IMG/VR virus record: IMGVR_UViG_3300024298_000006
Location: 46,418-110,417 of that record
Origin: a virus
Length of the DNA: 64,000 bases
Direction: 5' to 3' (one strand)
The notes beneath the pieces were generated by a model. That model was given only the letters and a program-made list of their open reading frames with translations. It was not told the origin of the DNA and did no database searches. Made by a program: the position numbers and the translations under genes. The stretch's first letter is position 1. Each line of letters begins with the position of its first letter. This document shows, one piece after another, positions 44,139 through 51,287 of this stretch.

Positions 44139-44576
44139 ATGTTACACATCATCCAAGACTTATCAGATAATCTACTTAATTTAATCAAAGACGATCCTGT
44201 TCGTCCTGAAATTCCCGTTGAACAAAGAGTTAATCAAAACTCAAAAATCTTTGTTCTTCGCGACGAAACCACACAAGAACCTCTGGCAGTGACCTGCGTA
44301 AAGTTCTTAGAAAAAATTCCTAGTTCTGTGAACGATCTAGCCGAAGCTGCAATTAACACAAATACCGCAGTATTCTATACTATTTGGTCATATGCTGCTG
44401 GTGCAGGCCGTACTCTAATCGAACAGGCTCAAGAGCACATTAAAAAGGAACACCCTGAAGTGGAAACCTATGTTACTCTAAGTCCTAAGACAGAAATGGC
44501 CAAGAGATTTCACTTGAAAAACGGTGCTGAGATTCATAGAGAAAACGAAGATAGTGTAAACTACCTATACCACTAA
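44139..44576 (+). CDS. GNAT-like acetyltransferase
   Basis: 145 residues; the C-terminal YVTLSPKTEMAKRFHLKNGAEIH resembles the last GNAT helices and strands (LN-x-x-A-x-x-FY-x-x-x-G). The acetyl-CoA pyrophosphate loop is replaced by AAGAGRTLIEQ. Target unknown. Confidence 0.55.
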   Translation: MLHIIQDLSDNLLNLIKDDPVRPEIPVEQRVNQNSKIFVLRDETTQEPLAVTCVKFLEKIPSSVNDLAEAAINTNTAVFYTIWSYAAGAGRTLIEQAQEHIKKEHPEVETYVTLSPKTEMAKRFHLKNGAEIHRENEDSVNYLYH

Positions 44577-45496
44577 CCAGCGTGGTATCCTCTAGACTGC
44601 ATAACTTTTTCTACCCCAGACCGCTTTTTCCAAGGCAGGTTCCATTTTGAAGTCTGTATTTCTTTGATAAAGAATTCTACGGCCTGGGGATTCAATTCAC
44701 CTTCGACAAGATCCTGGTCAGACAGCCAATCTGGACCAATCAGCTCTGTATGAAATCCTGAGGTAAGATCCAAGGGTTGACCTTTGACCAAGGTGTCTAG
44801 AATCTTTTTAACTAGGACATCGTGATTGCACAGGCACATATGATTGTATCTACAGTCTCCGCCCTGGAAATATCCCGAGTGTCCTTGGTCCAGCATTTCA
44901 TCTAGTTTTTTCTTATCCTTGTATTCGCCCCATTGAATAAAAGATAAATTTCCCTGAGCAAACAACAGATGTTCATATTGATCGCAGCCAACTAGGTCCA
45001 TATCAAAGCCCGGAATAACTAGAGCACGATTTAGACCTCTTCTGGCAATTTCGTAGGCAATGAGTCCTAGGCGCGATCGCATTGCTAGACTATCAATGTG
45101 TGGTCTTTGTATGTGCTTGATAAACAGTTCAATGGCCTTGGCCTGTTCTGAAGATATGTGTTGATCAAGATCCATGATATTCCAGTTACTGATCGTAGGT
45201 TCATCTTCAAAGTACCAAAATCTTGCTGGACTGGTTAGAATAAAGATCACAATGTCATTGGGATCTATTAAATGAACAACTTTTAGGAATTCATTTAGGG
45301 CCCAGTCCTGTGCAGAACCTACCAATGAATTATTGCGTAACTGTATTACTTCACCTAGCTCAGTGGCCAAGGCGTGACTCAGTTGACGTGTCCATACGCG
45401 AATAGGATCGCGATCGGGCCACAGCGCAGACCAGCTATCACCAAATATCCATAGTCTGCGAGGATCTTTTTTAGCTTCTGGGTGTGTATGATTCAA
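44573..45496 (-). CDS. SGNH/GDSL hydrolase-like protein
   Basis: 307 residues from TTG 45496. LWIFGDSWSALWP near residue 15 gives the GDS nucleophile block; RNNSLVGSAQDWALNEF could supply the Gly/Asn oxyanion residues, and YNHMCLCNHD a C-terminal His. The TTG at 45496 has GGAAGG upstream; the frame is open to TTG 45568, which would overlap the upstream gene by 98 bp. Could remove acyl groups from glycans. Convergent with the GNAT-like gene. Confidence 0.65.
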   Translation of the reverse strand: MNHTHPEAKKDPRRLWIFGDSWSALWPDRDPIRVWTRQLSHALATELGEVIQLRNNSLVGSAQDWALNEFLKVVHLIDPNDIVIFILTSPARFWYFEDEPTISNWNIMDLDQHISSEQAKAIELFIKHIQRPHIDSLAMRSRLGLIAYEIARRGLNRALVIPGFDMDLVGCDQYEHLLFAQGNLSFIQWGEYKDKKKLDEMLDQGHSGYFQGGDCRYNHMCLCNHDVLVKKILDTLVKGQPLDLTSGFHTELIGPDWLSDQDLVEGELNPQAVEFFIKEIQTSKWNLPWKKRSGVEKVMQSRGYHAG

Positions 45497-45662
45497 CTTC
45501 TGCCTTCCATTGATCCAGCGTTCGCTGCTCTTGTTGAACAGCAAAATCTTGGGCCAATCTCCAGGCAAGGTCTTCGTTGGTGATTAGACGGCCGTCGATC
45601 TGCTGTCTTTCTATTCTAATGCGTGTTTTTAAATTTCGGGCCATTACTCTATATGCTATCAC
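45471..45662 (-). CDS. Small phage protein with GTG start
   Basis: 63 charged, helical residues (TRIRIERQQIDGRLITNEDLA counted within 21 is split here: TRIRIERQQ and RLITNEDLAWRLAQDF). CAGGAG lies 7 nt before the GTG at 45662, and a perfect TATAAATA lies further upstream at 45691-45684. Function unknown. Confidence 0.55.
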   Translation of the reverse strand: MIAYRVMARNLKTRIRIERQQIDGRLITNEDLAWRLAQDFAVQQEQRTLDQWKAEVESYTPRS

Positions 45663-45683
45663 GGGTCGTCTCCTGTAATAGTA

Positions 45684-45691
45684 TATTTATA
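45684..45691 (-). promoter_or_regulatory. Late promoter, perfect T4 consensus
   Basis: Minus strand TATAAATA, 21 nt before the GTG at 45662; it overlaps the stop of oxygenase 2. Confidence 0.7.
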
Positions 45692-46274
45692 CCCTTGTGG
45701 TTGTGTAATTGAAGATCACACAGATACGCTGTTGATGTTCTTGAGGACGTCCAGTCCAGCGCCAGTGTGTGCCGTCAAAGTCGTACCAAGTACCACCACG
45801 GGGTTCTAGACGATGCACAATGTTCTCCAAATTCTGGGGTAATTCCCAGTCCTGCATCCAAGAACGTTCACGAAGAATGTCTGTGGTGCCGTCGGAATCC
45901 ATGGGGAAATAAATGCCAGTTTGATGTGGGCCTGTGATGTCAATGTGCGGTTGGCTATTGCCACGATCTCCGGGTAGAGAATTAACTACTCTTATTTTAA
46001 AAATTCTACTTAGGTTTTTGCCCTGATGATCCAAGGCTCGGAATAGGATCATTTGACAGATGTCCATTAGTTCTTCGTTGATCACGGTGTCGTTGTCATA
46101 GACCACATTGGTATATTGGTGCCAGTCGTATCTGCGAATATCTCGGGCCATTTCTGGAGGAAAAAATCCCCAATTAGTCAATGGGTTGCCGATGCGTTCA
46201 GCTAGCCAGCCCCGGACCTGACCCTCAAAAAGGTCATCAATTTGAGTCAGTTTAGGCAACAGTTCTTCAGTCAT
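45687..46274 (-). CDS. 2-oxoglutarate/Fe(II) oxygenase-like protein 2
   Basis: 195 residues. QPHIDITGPHQTGIYFPM contains the HxD metal pair (about 110-128), and the C-terminal GTHWRWTGRPQEHQQRICVI holds a distal His and Arg. AAGGAG sits 7 nt before the ATG. Divergent from oxygenase 3. Confidence 0.7.
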   Translation of the reverse strand: MTEELLPKLTQIDDLFEGQVRGWLAERIGNPLTNWGFFPPEMARDIRRYDWHQYTNVVYDNDTVINEELMDICQMILFRALDHQGKNLSRIFKIRVVNSLPGDRGNSQPHIDITGPHQTGIYFPMDSDGTTDILRERSWMQDWELPQNLENIVHRLEPRGGTWYDFDGTHWRWTGRPQEHQQRICVIFNYTTTRV

Positions 46275-46319
46275 AGTATCTCCTTGTCACATACTTATCC
46301 CATAAACTGGTCAGTGAAT

Positions 46320-46325
46320 TAAATA
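46320..46325 (+). promoter_or_regulatory. Late-type promoter core, leaderless geometry (oxygenase 3)
   Basis: ATTAAATA, then TTGAT, then the ATG at 46331. Confidence 0.7.
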
Positions 46326-46330
46326 TTGAT

Positions 46331-46954
46331 ATGCAGACCCTAGGCTTATTTTCCGAACCCGTGACTCGCCAACAGATTTGGCCCGGAACCTGGCAACAGC
46401 AGCTTGATCAGATTCCCTGTGAATATCAGACCAATCACTGTTACTCCCTGTCCCAGAGAGTTTTGGACACAGTTCCAGATCTACACCAAATAATTGAACA
46501 AAGGGTTCAACAGTGGGCTGAACAGGTTCTGGGCATCACGGATACACTCTACATCACAGAAAGTTGGATCAATGTCTATAATACCGGCGACTCCATACAT
46601 CAGCACAGCCACCCTAATTCCATAGTGTCGGGAACTTGGTATTGGTCAACACCCGAAACAGAGATTAGATTTCACAAACAGGGCTTAAACTCATCTACAC
46701 ACTGGACTATGAAACTGGATCAAAGGCCCACAGCCTGGTCACAGACAGAAGTCATACTGCCCGTAGAACAAGGTGATCTACTCCTATGGCCCAGTTATCT
46801 ACAGCACTCAACCACAGCACACACCAGCGAAGAACCAAGAAAAACTCTGAGCTTTAATGCAATGCCTAGATCTTGGGGAAGTAATTTCTATAGAGTCGGC
46901 GAAGCCGCAGCGCAAATTCCTGAGCGCGAAGCGCAGCAGCGCAAGATTTTTTAG
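46331..46954 (+). CDS. 2-oxoglutarate/Fe(II) oxygenase-like protein 3
   Basis: 207 residues. ESWINVYNTGDSIHQHSHPN gives the first metal His cluster (HxH rather than HxD), and LLLWPSYLQHSTTAHTSEEP with RKTLSFN the distal His and 2-oxoglutarate-binding Arg. This layout is that of the putative 2OG oxygenases found repeatedly in T4-like phages. The GC-rich, Ala/Gln/Glu-rich C-terminal tail (AAAQIPEREAQQRK) is unlike the rest. Confidence 0.78.
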   Translation: MQTLGLFSEPVTRQQIWPGTWQQQLDQIPCEYQTNHCYSLSQRVLDTVPDLHQIIEQRVQQWAEQVLGITDTLYITESWINVYNTGDSIHQHSHPNSIVSGTWYWSTPETEIRFHKQGLNSSTHWTMKLDQRPTAWSQTEVILPVEQGDLLLWPSYLQHSTTAHTSEEPRKTLSFNAMPRSWGSNFYRVGEAAAQIPEREAQQRKIF

Positions 46955-46986
46955 AAGAATTATCTGCGCATATATCCGCAGAAGCC

Positions 46987-47250
46987 CTATCTACAAGAGA
47001 ATTTAGTCAGTAAATCTTGATCAAAGTCTTCGAACAGAGTGCGCATTATACGCGAGTGTTCAGGATACTGTAGAAGCCATTGTGTGGCCAATTTTGGCAC
47101 TCCAAAAAGCAGCCAGTAGTCTGTGGGAATAGCAGAGTTATAGGCATCAGTGTGAGCATAACTACGAGGCCAATAGTGTACTGAGTCGCGCCAAGAATTA
47201 AGTAAGGTAATCTGCGACTGGCGAAATGGCTCTAGGTACACAAGTAGCAT
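46987..47250 (-). CDS. Small phage protein, unknown
   Basis: 87 residues rich in aromatics (LLNSWRDSVHYWPRSYAH, WLLFGVPKLATQWLLQYP). A minus-strand TAAATA lies 8 nt before the ATG with no ribosome-binding site. No family recognised. Confidence 0.5.
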   Translation of the reverse strand: MLLVYLEPFRQSQITLLNSWRDSVHYWPRSYAHTDAYNSAIPTDYWLLFGVPKLATQWLLQYPEHSRIMRTLFEDFDQDLLTKFSCR

Positions 47251-47258
47251 TACACTAG

Positions 47259-47264
47259 TATTTA
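47259..47264 (-). promoter_or_regulatory. Late-type promoter core
   Basis: Minus strand TGTAAATA, 8 nt before the ATG at 47250. Confidence 0.45.
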
Positions 47265-47312
47265 CATCAAACCCTTATATCTATGTGAGATCCCAAGGGC
47301 AGTTTGCGTCGT

Positions 47313-47513
47313 TTAAGCCACTGATGTTGATGAGTTATGAATCTGTGCATTGGCGAGACTGAACTTGTGTATAACAGGATCTATGACAAACTCTAGAGTC
47401 TGCTTATGAGCTAGAATGGGATCCGGTTTAAATGACAGATCTAGAGTGGATACATACTGCGCCGTAAACTCAAAGGTTCGGCGCCAATCGGGGTGGGGAC
47501 TAAATGTCTGCAT
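47313..47513 (-). CDS. Small phage protein, unknown
   Basis: 66 residues, MQTFSPHPDWRRTFEF at the start. Lies 3 bp after the stop of the upstream small gene in a run from the methyltransferase. No motif. Confidence 0.4.
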   Translation of the reverse strand: MQTFSPHPDWRRTFEFTAQYVSTLDLSFKPDPILAHKQTLEFVIDPVIHKFSLANAQIHNSSTSVA

Positions 47514-47516
47514 ACA

Positions 47517-47702
47517 CTATATATCATCTAGAACACGAAACACTGAAGTAAACCGTAGTAAAAACTCAGTTAATATAGGACTGGAATCAATCCATACACG
47601 AGTACGATTTAAGTGGATTTCGTGACGGAGACTGTGTTGCTCTATAAAAGCAAAGAATTCTCTAAGCTGGGGATCAGAGTTTAGGAGTGCGTACTGTGGC
47701 AT
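47517..47702 (-). CDS. Small phage protein, unknown
   Basis: 61 residues (LREFFAFIEQHSLRHEIHLN). Overlaps the methyltransferase 3' end by 22 bp. No motif recognised. Confidence 0.45.
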   Translation of the reverse strand: MPQYALLNSDPQLREFFAFIEQHSLRHEIHLNRTRVWIDSSPILTEFLLRFTSVFRVLDDI

Positions 47703-48181
47703 ATAACTAGATTGTTAGTAACAGAGCCAAGAGTAAAGTACTGACTAAGCTGACTTAGCCACCATTCTAGGGGTTCTTGTATAAGATGAAGATTTTGTCC
47801 GTTAGGGAATGAACTACGTGCAGGCACTGACGATATGTTAACATAGGCTACTTTTAGAGTCAAAGACTGTAGATGTGCCAAGACTGAGTGAATACACTGA
47901 GGTTCTATGTGCTCTAAGACATCTACGCAGACTACGAGATCTCTAGGTTGTGGCAGAGTAGAATAAGCTGGGATTCCGGGATCATAGTTATCCACAGGGA
48001 CTAGATCGCCGATTTTTTTACTGAGCAGAGCTTGTCCACAGCCGTAGTCCAAGATGTGCGCACAGGAGTATTGATGATAAAGCTCTAAGATATGTTCAGA
48101 GTAACGATGACCAACATCGCCCCAGGGTCTGCGCAGATGTTCTTGAACCAGCATCTGTTGATATTTGGGTGTATAAAGCAT
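47681..48181 (-). CDS. Class I SAM-dependent methyltransferase
   Basis: 166 residues. Motif I HILDYGCGQALLS near 42-54, an acidic loop at VDNYDPGIPAYS, and motif IV LVVCVDVLEHIEPQ near 83-96. Related proteins are common in cyanophages; target unknown. Start ATG 48181 with no strong ribosome-binding site. Confidence 0.8.
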   Translation of the reverse strand: MLYTPKYQQMLVQEHLRRPWGDVGHRYSEHILELYHQYSCAHILDYGCGQALLSKKIGDLVPVDNYDPGIPAYSTLPQPRDLVVCVDVLEHIEPQCIHSVLAHLQSLTLKVAYVNISSVPARSSFPNGQNLHLIQEPLEWWLSQLSQYFTLGSVTNNLVICHSTHS

Positions 48182-48343
48182 AGACTAGTATATACTAAGA
48201 AAAGGGTTTTAGAGGTCAAAAATTTGGCCGCGCAAAAAATTTGGGTGGAGTACTTTTCATTTCAGGGTGGTGATTTTAGACCCCATACCGCTAGTAAAAC
48301 TACTACTATAGTATACACACTATACCGGCCACCCCCCACCACC
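48182..48343. other. Non-coding stretch with a possible minus-strand promoter
   Basis: 162 bp between two leftward gene groups. On the minus strand TTGACC (48219-48214) and TAGTAT (48197-48192, 16-nt spacer) could serve the methyltransferase run. The remainder holds tracts such as GGCCACCCCCCACCACC and no other recognised signal. Confidence 0.35.
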
Positions 48344-48544
48344 TCAGCACCGGTCGGTCATCTCCGGTGTCCTCAGTTCAGGTCTAACCTGACCTCCACA
48401 GCGTCGAAGAGCCTCGCCAGGTTGATTGGGAATCTGATCAAACTTCTGATGATAGGGCCGTGACCAAGCTGCGTCTCTACGATCGTAGGCTGTACAGGCA
48501 GCTAGATTAGCTAGAGCTAAGGCTACGAATAAGCGCACGAACAT
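48344..48544 (-). CDS. Small lipoprotein
   Basis: 66 residues. Signal peptide MFVRLFVALALANLAAC ends in a lipobox (LAAC), so the mature protein would begin with a lipid-anchored Cys and carry about 50 residues (TAYDRRDAAWSRPYHQKFD). Its place after a two-helix membrane protein recalls lysis gene order, and a spanin-like role is possible but unproven. Overlaps the upstream gene by 38 bp. Confidence 0.6.
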   Translation of the reverse strand: MFVRLFVALALANLAACTAYDRRDAAWSRPYHQKFDQIPNQPGEALRRCGGQVRPELRTPEMTDRC

Positions 48545-48734
48545 CTTCAGTGATCTCCATATGTTGATCCATCACAGCAGCGATCATTAGATCGTGTATG
48601 ACTACAGCATCCTTTTGATATGCGGGGGGCAGGTTCCGTATAAGCCGCTCAACATCTGCTTGCGATTCACAGCTCCAGATCATGTCTGCGATCTGATGTT
48701 GTTGACGATTAAGTCCGTGTAGTTCTATAGTCAT
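48507..48734 (-). CDS. Small helical phage protein
   Basis: 75 residues (LNRQQHQIADMIWSCESQAD, then VRALIRSLSSS). Start overlaps the upstream stop by 4 bp. A similar small protein type recurs in T4-like phages; function unknown. Confidence 0.55.
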   Translation of the reverse strand: MTIELHGLNRQQHQIADMIWSCESQADVERLIRNLPPAYQKDAVVIHDLMIAAVMDQHMEITEDVRALIRSLSSS

Positions 48735-48913
48735 TGCTGAGCCCTCTGGATCATAAGTGTACCTGCATACATTGCACCTAGTCCAGTTACTGCAACAGCT
48801 AGGGCCTGTAGCAGCTCTGTGTTGGTGATGCTATTCTCTACACCACCTGTGCCCAACATAGTGATCACAAGTCCTACTATGACGACAAACATTCCCTGAC
48901 CTTCTGTAACCAT
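48731..48913 (-). CDS. Small two-helix membrane protein
   Basis: 60 residues with two hydrophobic segments (FVVIVGLVITMLGTGG and ALAVAVTGLGAMYAGTLMI) and a short polar link. Size and topology fit a class II holin-like protein, but an early promoter drives it, which would be odd for a holin. TAGGAG precedes the ATG. Confidence 0.6.
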   Translation of the reverse strand: MVTEGQGMFVVIVGLVITMLGTGGVENSITNTELLQALAVAVTGLGAMYAGTLMIQRAQQ

Positions 48914-48945
48914 TTTCAGCTCCTAGTTGTTTAGTGTATGTGTAT

Positions 48946-48974
48946 ATTATACGATCGAACTGGCCGTTTGTCAA
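48946..48974 (-). promoter_or_regulatory. Early promoter P1
   Basis: TTGACA, 17 nt, TATAAT; serves the operon 48913-48344. TTGG precedes the -35 box. Confidence 0.9.
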
Positions 48975-48979
48975 CCAAT

Positions 48980-49216
48980 TTAGGCCACTTCTTTGAACAC
49001 ACGATAGCCACGGCCCTGAAGCACACGGATCGCGGCCTGTACTTCTTGATAGTTCTTTTCTTCCCAATCCAACATCTCTTTGGCGCCTTTGATGGTGTCT
49101 TCATCGCAGGTGTTACCTGTGGCAAAGTGACGGTAGAAGTAGTAGCGGCCTTCGTCACCCTCGACTGCCTGGATAGAGCCGATGTTCTTGTAGAGTTGAA
49201 CTTCGTTGTGTTTCAT
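48980..49216 (-). CDS. Small early protein
   Basis: 78 charged residues (GDEGRYYFYRHFATGNTCDE, then AAIRVLQGRGYRVFKEVA). Monocistronic, with leader GGGAGCGC. No family recognised. Confidence 0.6.
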   Translation of the reverse strand: MKHNEVQLYKNIGSIQAVEGDEGRYYFYRHFATGNTCDEDTIKGAKEMLDWEEKNYQEVQAAIRVLQGRGYRVFKEVA

Positions 49217-49245
49217 TTGCGCTCCCTATTTGTTAATATGCGTGT

Positions 49246-49274
49246 ATTATACGATCTTTTGGAAGACCTGTCAA
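49246..49274 (-). promoter_or_regulatory. Early promoter P2
   Basis: TTGACA, 17 nt, TATAAT. Upstream flank and spacer (CCTAGAGG, GGTCTTCCAAAAGA) are nearly identical to those of P3, pointing to local duplication. Confidence 0.9.
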
Positions 49275-49286
49275 CCTCTAGGGTCT

Positions 49287-49460
49287 TTAGGCGGCAGCAA
49301 ACAGCGCACGGAATTGTGACATCACGTTGTAGAAACTACGCAGTTCAGCGATAGTGAACTCGCCAGTGTTGTTTTCGATATAGATCAGGGTTTCCAGCAC
49401 GGGCAGTTGGCCCAGGCGTTCTTGGATTCCTGCGATTACTCTAAGGTCTTGATTGATCAT
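49287..49460 (-). CDS. Small early protein
   Basis: 57 residues from the ATG at 49460, MINQDLRVIAGIQERLGQLP; a leucine-rich amphipathic helical protein. GGAGCGAA precedes the start. Function unknown. Confidence 0.6.
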   Translation of the reverse strand: MINQDLRVIAGIQERLGQLPVLETLIYIENNTGEFTIAELRSFYNVMSQFRALFAAA

Positions 49461-49492
49461 CTTTCGCTCCTTGTTTGTTTGTGTATGTGTCA

Positions 49493-49521
49493 ATTATACT
49501 GTCTTTTGGAAGACCTGTCAA
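49493..49521 (-). promoter_or_regulatory. Early promoter P3
   Basis: TTGACA, 17 nt, TATAAT for the gene starting at 49460. The -35 flank lies in the 3' end of the next leftward gene. Confidence 0.9.
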
Positions 49522-49778
49522 CCTCTAGGGTTATTGCGCACAAACTGCCACATCTTAAACGCTTCCCCACGCAGACCCATTAGAATCCCTTCGTAGTCTG
49601 CATAGGAGCAGCAGGCCCAAAGACTCTGAGGACGATAGGTGTAGCTGCCTGAGCCATCGCCCCAATCATACTCGCGTTCTGTGTTGTGCTGTGTGACGAT
49701 CCTTTTCGCAGTTGCAGCCAGCTTGTAATACTTCTGCATATGACCCGAACGCTGATCGTAGACTACCCAACCTGACAC
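49518..49778 (-). CDS. Small early protein with GTG start
   Basis: 86 residues (MSGWVVYDQRSGHMQKYYKL, then TYRPQSLWACCSYADYEG). The GTG is coupled to the stop of the upstream membrane peptide (TGATGTG) and preceded by GGAGG. Function unknown. Confidence 0.6.
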   Translation of the reverse strand: MSGWVVYDQRSGHMQKYYKLAATAKRIVTQHNTEREYDWGDGSGSYTYRPQSLWACCSYADYEGILMGLRGEAFKMWQFVRNNPRG

Positions 49779-49779
49779 A

Positions 49780-49893
49780 TCAACCTCCGAAGACTATGGT
49801 TCCCGCAGCAGCGGCCGTGATTAAGATGGCCTGAGCAATGCCAAAGTGGAACAGAGCCCAGGTAACTGCAATCCATCCGATGAGTTTGATCAT
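49780..49893 (-). CDS. Very small membrane peptide
   Basis: 37 residues almost wholly hydrophobic: MIKLIGWIAVTWALFHFGIA, then ILITAAAAGTIVFGG. One or two membrane spans. GGAGCGAA leader. Coupled to the downstream GTG gene. Confidence 0.6.
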   Translation of the reverse strand: MIKLIGWIAVTWALFHFGIAQAILITAAAAGTIVFGG

Positions 49894-49920
49894 TGTTCGC
49901 TCCTTTGTTTCAGTGTTTAT

Positions 49921-49949
49921 AGTATAGGATCTTTAGCCCAAACTGTCAA
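49921..49949 (-). promoter_or_regulatory. Early promoter P4
   Basis: TTGACA, 17 nt, TATACT; serves 49893-49518. Confidence 0.88.
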
Positions 49950-50170
49950 CCAAAATAGTGGAATAACCCTGCGGCGCATACGGATATGCCCGCTAGGTTA
50001 ACGATCATCTGTGGCTTATTTGCCACACGGTAGCTCCAAGCAAAATAGCACAGGCCACCGCAGAGTCCCAAGACGATCTGCAGAGGATGCAGAGTGTGGA
50101 AGAAGTTCATAACCACATACATTCCTAAGAGGAATGCAGTACCGGACCATTGGAGTAAGTTGTTTATCAT
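49946..50170 (-). CDS. Small polytopic membrane protein
   Basis: 74 residues with three hydrophobic segments (WSGTAFLLGMYVVMNFF, LQIVLGLCGGLCYFAWSY, MIVNLAGISVCAAGLFHYF). The layout resembles small CBU_0592-type membrane proteins. The ATG is exactly 6 nt after the -10 box, so the mRNA would be leaderless. Confidence 0.65.
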   Translation of the reverse strand: MINNLLQWSGTAFLLGMYVVMNFFHTLHPLQIVLGLCGGLCYFAWSYRVANKPQMIVNLAGISVCAAGLFHYFG

Positions 50171-50176
50171 ATGTGT

Positions 50177-50205
50177 ATTTTAACAGCCTTTTACCAATCT
50201 GTCAA
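50177..50205 (-). promoter_or_regulatory. Early promoter P5, leaderless geometry
   Basis: TTGACA, 17 nt, TAAAAT, then 6 nt to the ATG at 50170. Confidence 0.8.
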
Positions 50206-50210
50206 CCATA

Positions 50211-50522
50211 TTAGCCCAGGTGTTTGCAGGCACCTCTAAATGTAAATCCTGGACAGGTACAGGTTTTCTCTGCGTCGTTGACTGTGTAAGTTTTGCCGTT
50301 TGAGCCTTGGACTGTGCGTGTGTCATTTGATGCCTTTACTTTGAATGGGTTTGGTGTTACGGTTTGGAACTTCCGGCCTCGCTTGTCGAAGCCTTTGATT
50401 CCTGACTTGAAATAGAATGGCGTAGTTTCCCCTTGCTTGATATAGGCAACCAGCGTTGTGCCATCGAGTAGGTAAGTGTGGGCAGGAAACTGCCCCCCAG
50501 TGGTTTCCTGTAGGGCTTCCAT
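50211..50522 (-). CDS. SWIM-type zinc-finger protein
   Basis: 103 residues. The C-terminal KTCTCPGFTFRGACKHLG has the CxC-x(n)-CxH pattern of SWIM fingers, which bind DNA or proteins. The N-terminal half is beta-rich (YLLDGTTLVAYIKQGE). Start overlaps the upstream stop (TAATGG). Confidence 0.75.
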   Translation of the reverse strand: MEALQETTGGQFPAHTYLLDGTTLVAYIKQGETTPFYFKSGIKGFDKRGRKFQTVTPNPFKVKASNDTRTVQGSNGKTYTVNDAEKTCTCPGFTFRGACKHLG

Positions 50523-50704
50523 TACGCTGCCTCTTCAGTGTTCTCTTGTATAAAGTCCAGCACGTCATCCGCTGAGTTTTCAATTTGTGTGTGGATGTAG
50601 TAGCATTCGTCGCTGGCGCCCATTGCTGACTGTACCAATGCGTCTGCTTCCTGCAGTAGTTCCACAGCCCTGAGCAGTTGCTGGTTTTGCTTGTTTGTTA
50701 ACAT
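50522..50704 (-). CDS. Small early helical protein
   Basis: 60 residues (QQLLRAVELLQEADALVQSA). First gene of the SWIM protein operon. Leader GGAGCGAAG. Confidence 0.6.
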   Translation of the reverse strand: MLTNKQNQQLLRAVELLQEADALVQSAMGASDECYYIHTQIENSADDVLDFIQENTEEAA

Positions 50705-50729
50705 CTTCGCTCCTTGTTAGTATGTGTAT

Positions 50730-50758
50730 ATTGTATGCCCAAACAGCCAATCTGTCAA
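50730..50758 (-). promoter_or_regulatory. Early promoter P6
   Basis: TTGACA, 17 nt, TACAAT; serves 50704-50211. Confidence 0.88.
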
Positions 50759-50776
50759 CCAATTTGTAATAACCCT

Positions 50777-51169
50777 TTAGCTTGTAGGGCTATCCTTGAT
50801 CATATACTCATTGCCTTCCACTACGGTACAGCGAACATTGCGCAGTGACTCAGCCATACGATTGATGAGTTCTTCACGTGAAGTGCCTTGGCCTAGGAAC
50901 CGATCGTTGTCCTTGCGGAAAGCATAGAGCATTTCACCGTGCTTTTCCACCTTGATTTCGATGTGATCTAACTCAGGTTCATCATGCTCAGGTTCAGGGA
51001 TAGTGAGGCCATTGGCACGAGCCACACGAATCAAATCCTGATTCTTCACGCCCAACTCCTTGAGGATCATGGAGAAAGCAGTGAGATGAATGCGGGTCGC
51101 AGCCCTGTTACCTAGGAACCAACCCAGGGCAAAGAATATAGCTAGTGTGATCCAATCAATAAGTTCCAT
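50777..51169 (-). CDS. Early protein with N-terminal membrane anchor
   Basis: 130 residues: hydrophobic LIDWITLAIFFALGWFLGN at the N-terminus, then a soluble charged domain (LDHIEIKVEKHGEMLYAF). Probably anchored in the inner membrane. Leader GGAGAGCG. Function unknown. Confidence 0.6.
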   Translation of the reverse strand: MELIDWITLAIFFALGWFLGNRAATRIHLTAFSMILKELGVKNQDLIRVARANGLTIPEPEHDEPELDHIEIKVEKHGEMLYAFRKDNDRFLGQGTSREELINRMAESLRNVRCTVVEGNEYMIKDSPTS

Positions 51170-51188
51170 CGCGCTCTCCTATTGTTTA

Positions 51189-51217
51189 ATTATATATTCA
51201 AAAACGCCAGTTGTCAA
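51189..51217 (-). promoter_or_regulatory. Early promoter P7
   Basis: TTGACA, 17 nt, TATAAT for the gene starting at 51169; it directly abuts the terminator of the preceding unit. Confidence 0.9.
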
Positions 51218-51218
51218 C

Positions 51219-51254
51219 CAAAAAAAACCCTACTGTACGTGTATACAGTAGGGT
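51219..51254 (-). terminator. Strong intrinsic terminator
   Basis: Minus strand: 11-bp perfect stem (ACCCTACTGTA/TACAGTAGGGT), 6-nt loop, eight U in the RNA. Confidence 0.93.
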
Positions 51255-51287
51255 GTTAAGACCGCCGATACCGGGAGCGAATCGGGT
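51219..51287 (-). ncRNA. Candidate 3'UTR-derived antisense RNA, copy 1
   Basis: Between the stop at 51288 and the terminator, the transcript carries CCGATTCGCTCCCGG (51285-51271). CCGAT and a downstream ATCGG (51269-51265 region) can close a stem that exposes TCGCTCC in the loop. TTCGCTCC is the exact complement of GGAGCGAA, the ribosome-binding motif of most early genes. A single seed loop plus a strong terminator is the usual architecture of a bacterial sRNA. Whether a separate RNA is released is unknown. Confidence 0.4.

Noticed and set aside
46973-46992. Hairpin TCTGCG/CGCAGA as terminator after oxygenase 3
   Set aside because: Short stem, 8-nt loop and no T-run; not supported as a terminator.
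48938-49354. Plus-strand frames across the early region
   Set aside because: They run antisense through promoters and small leftward genes that have full promoter and leader signals.
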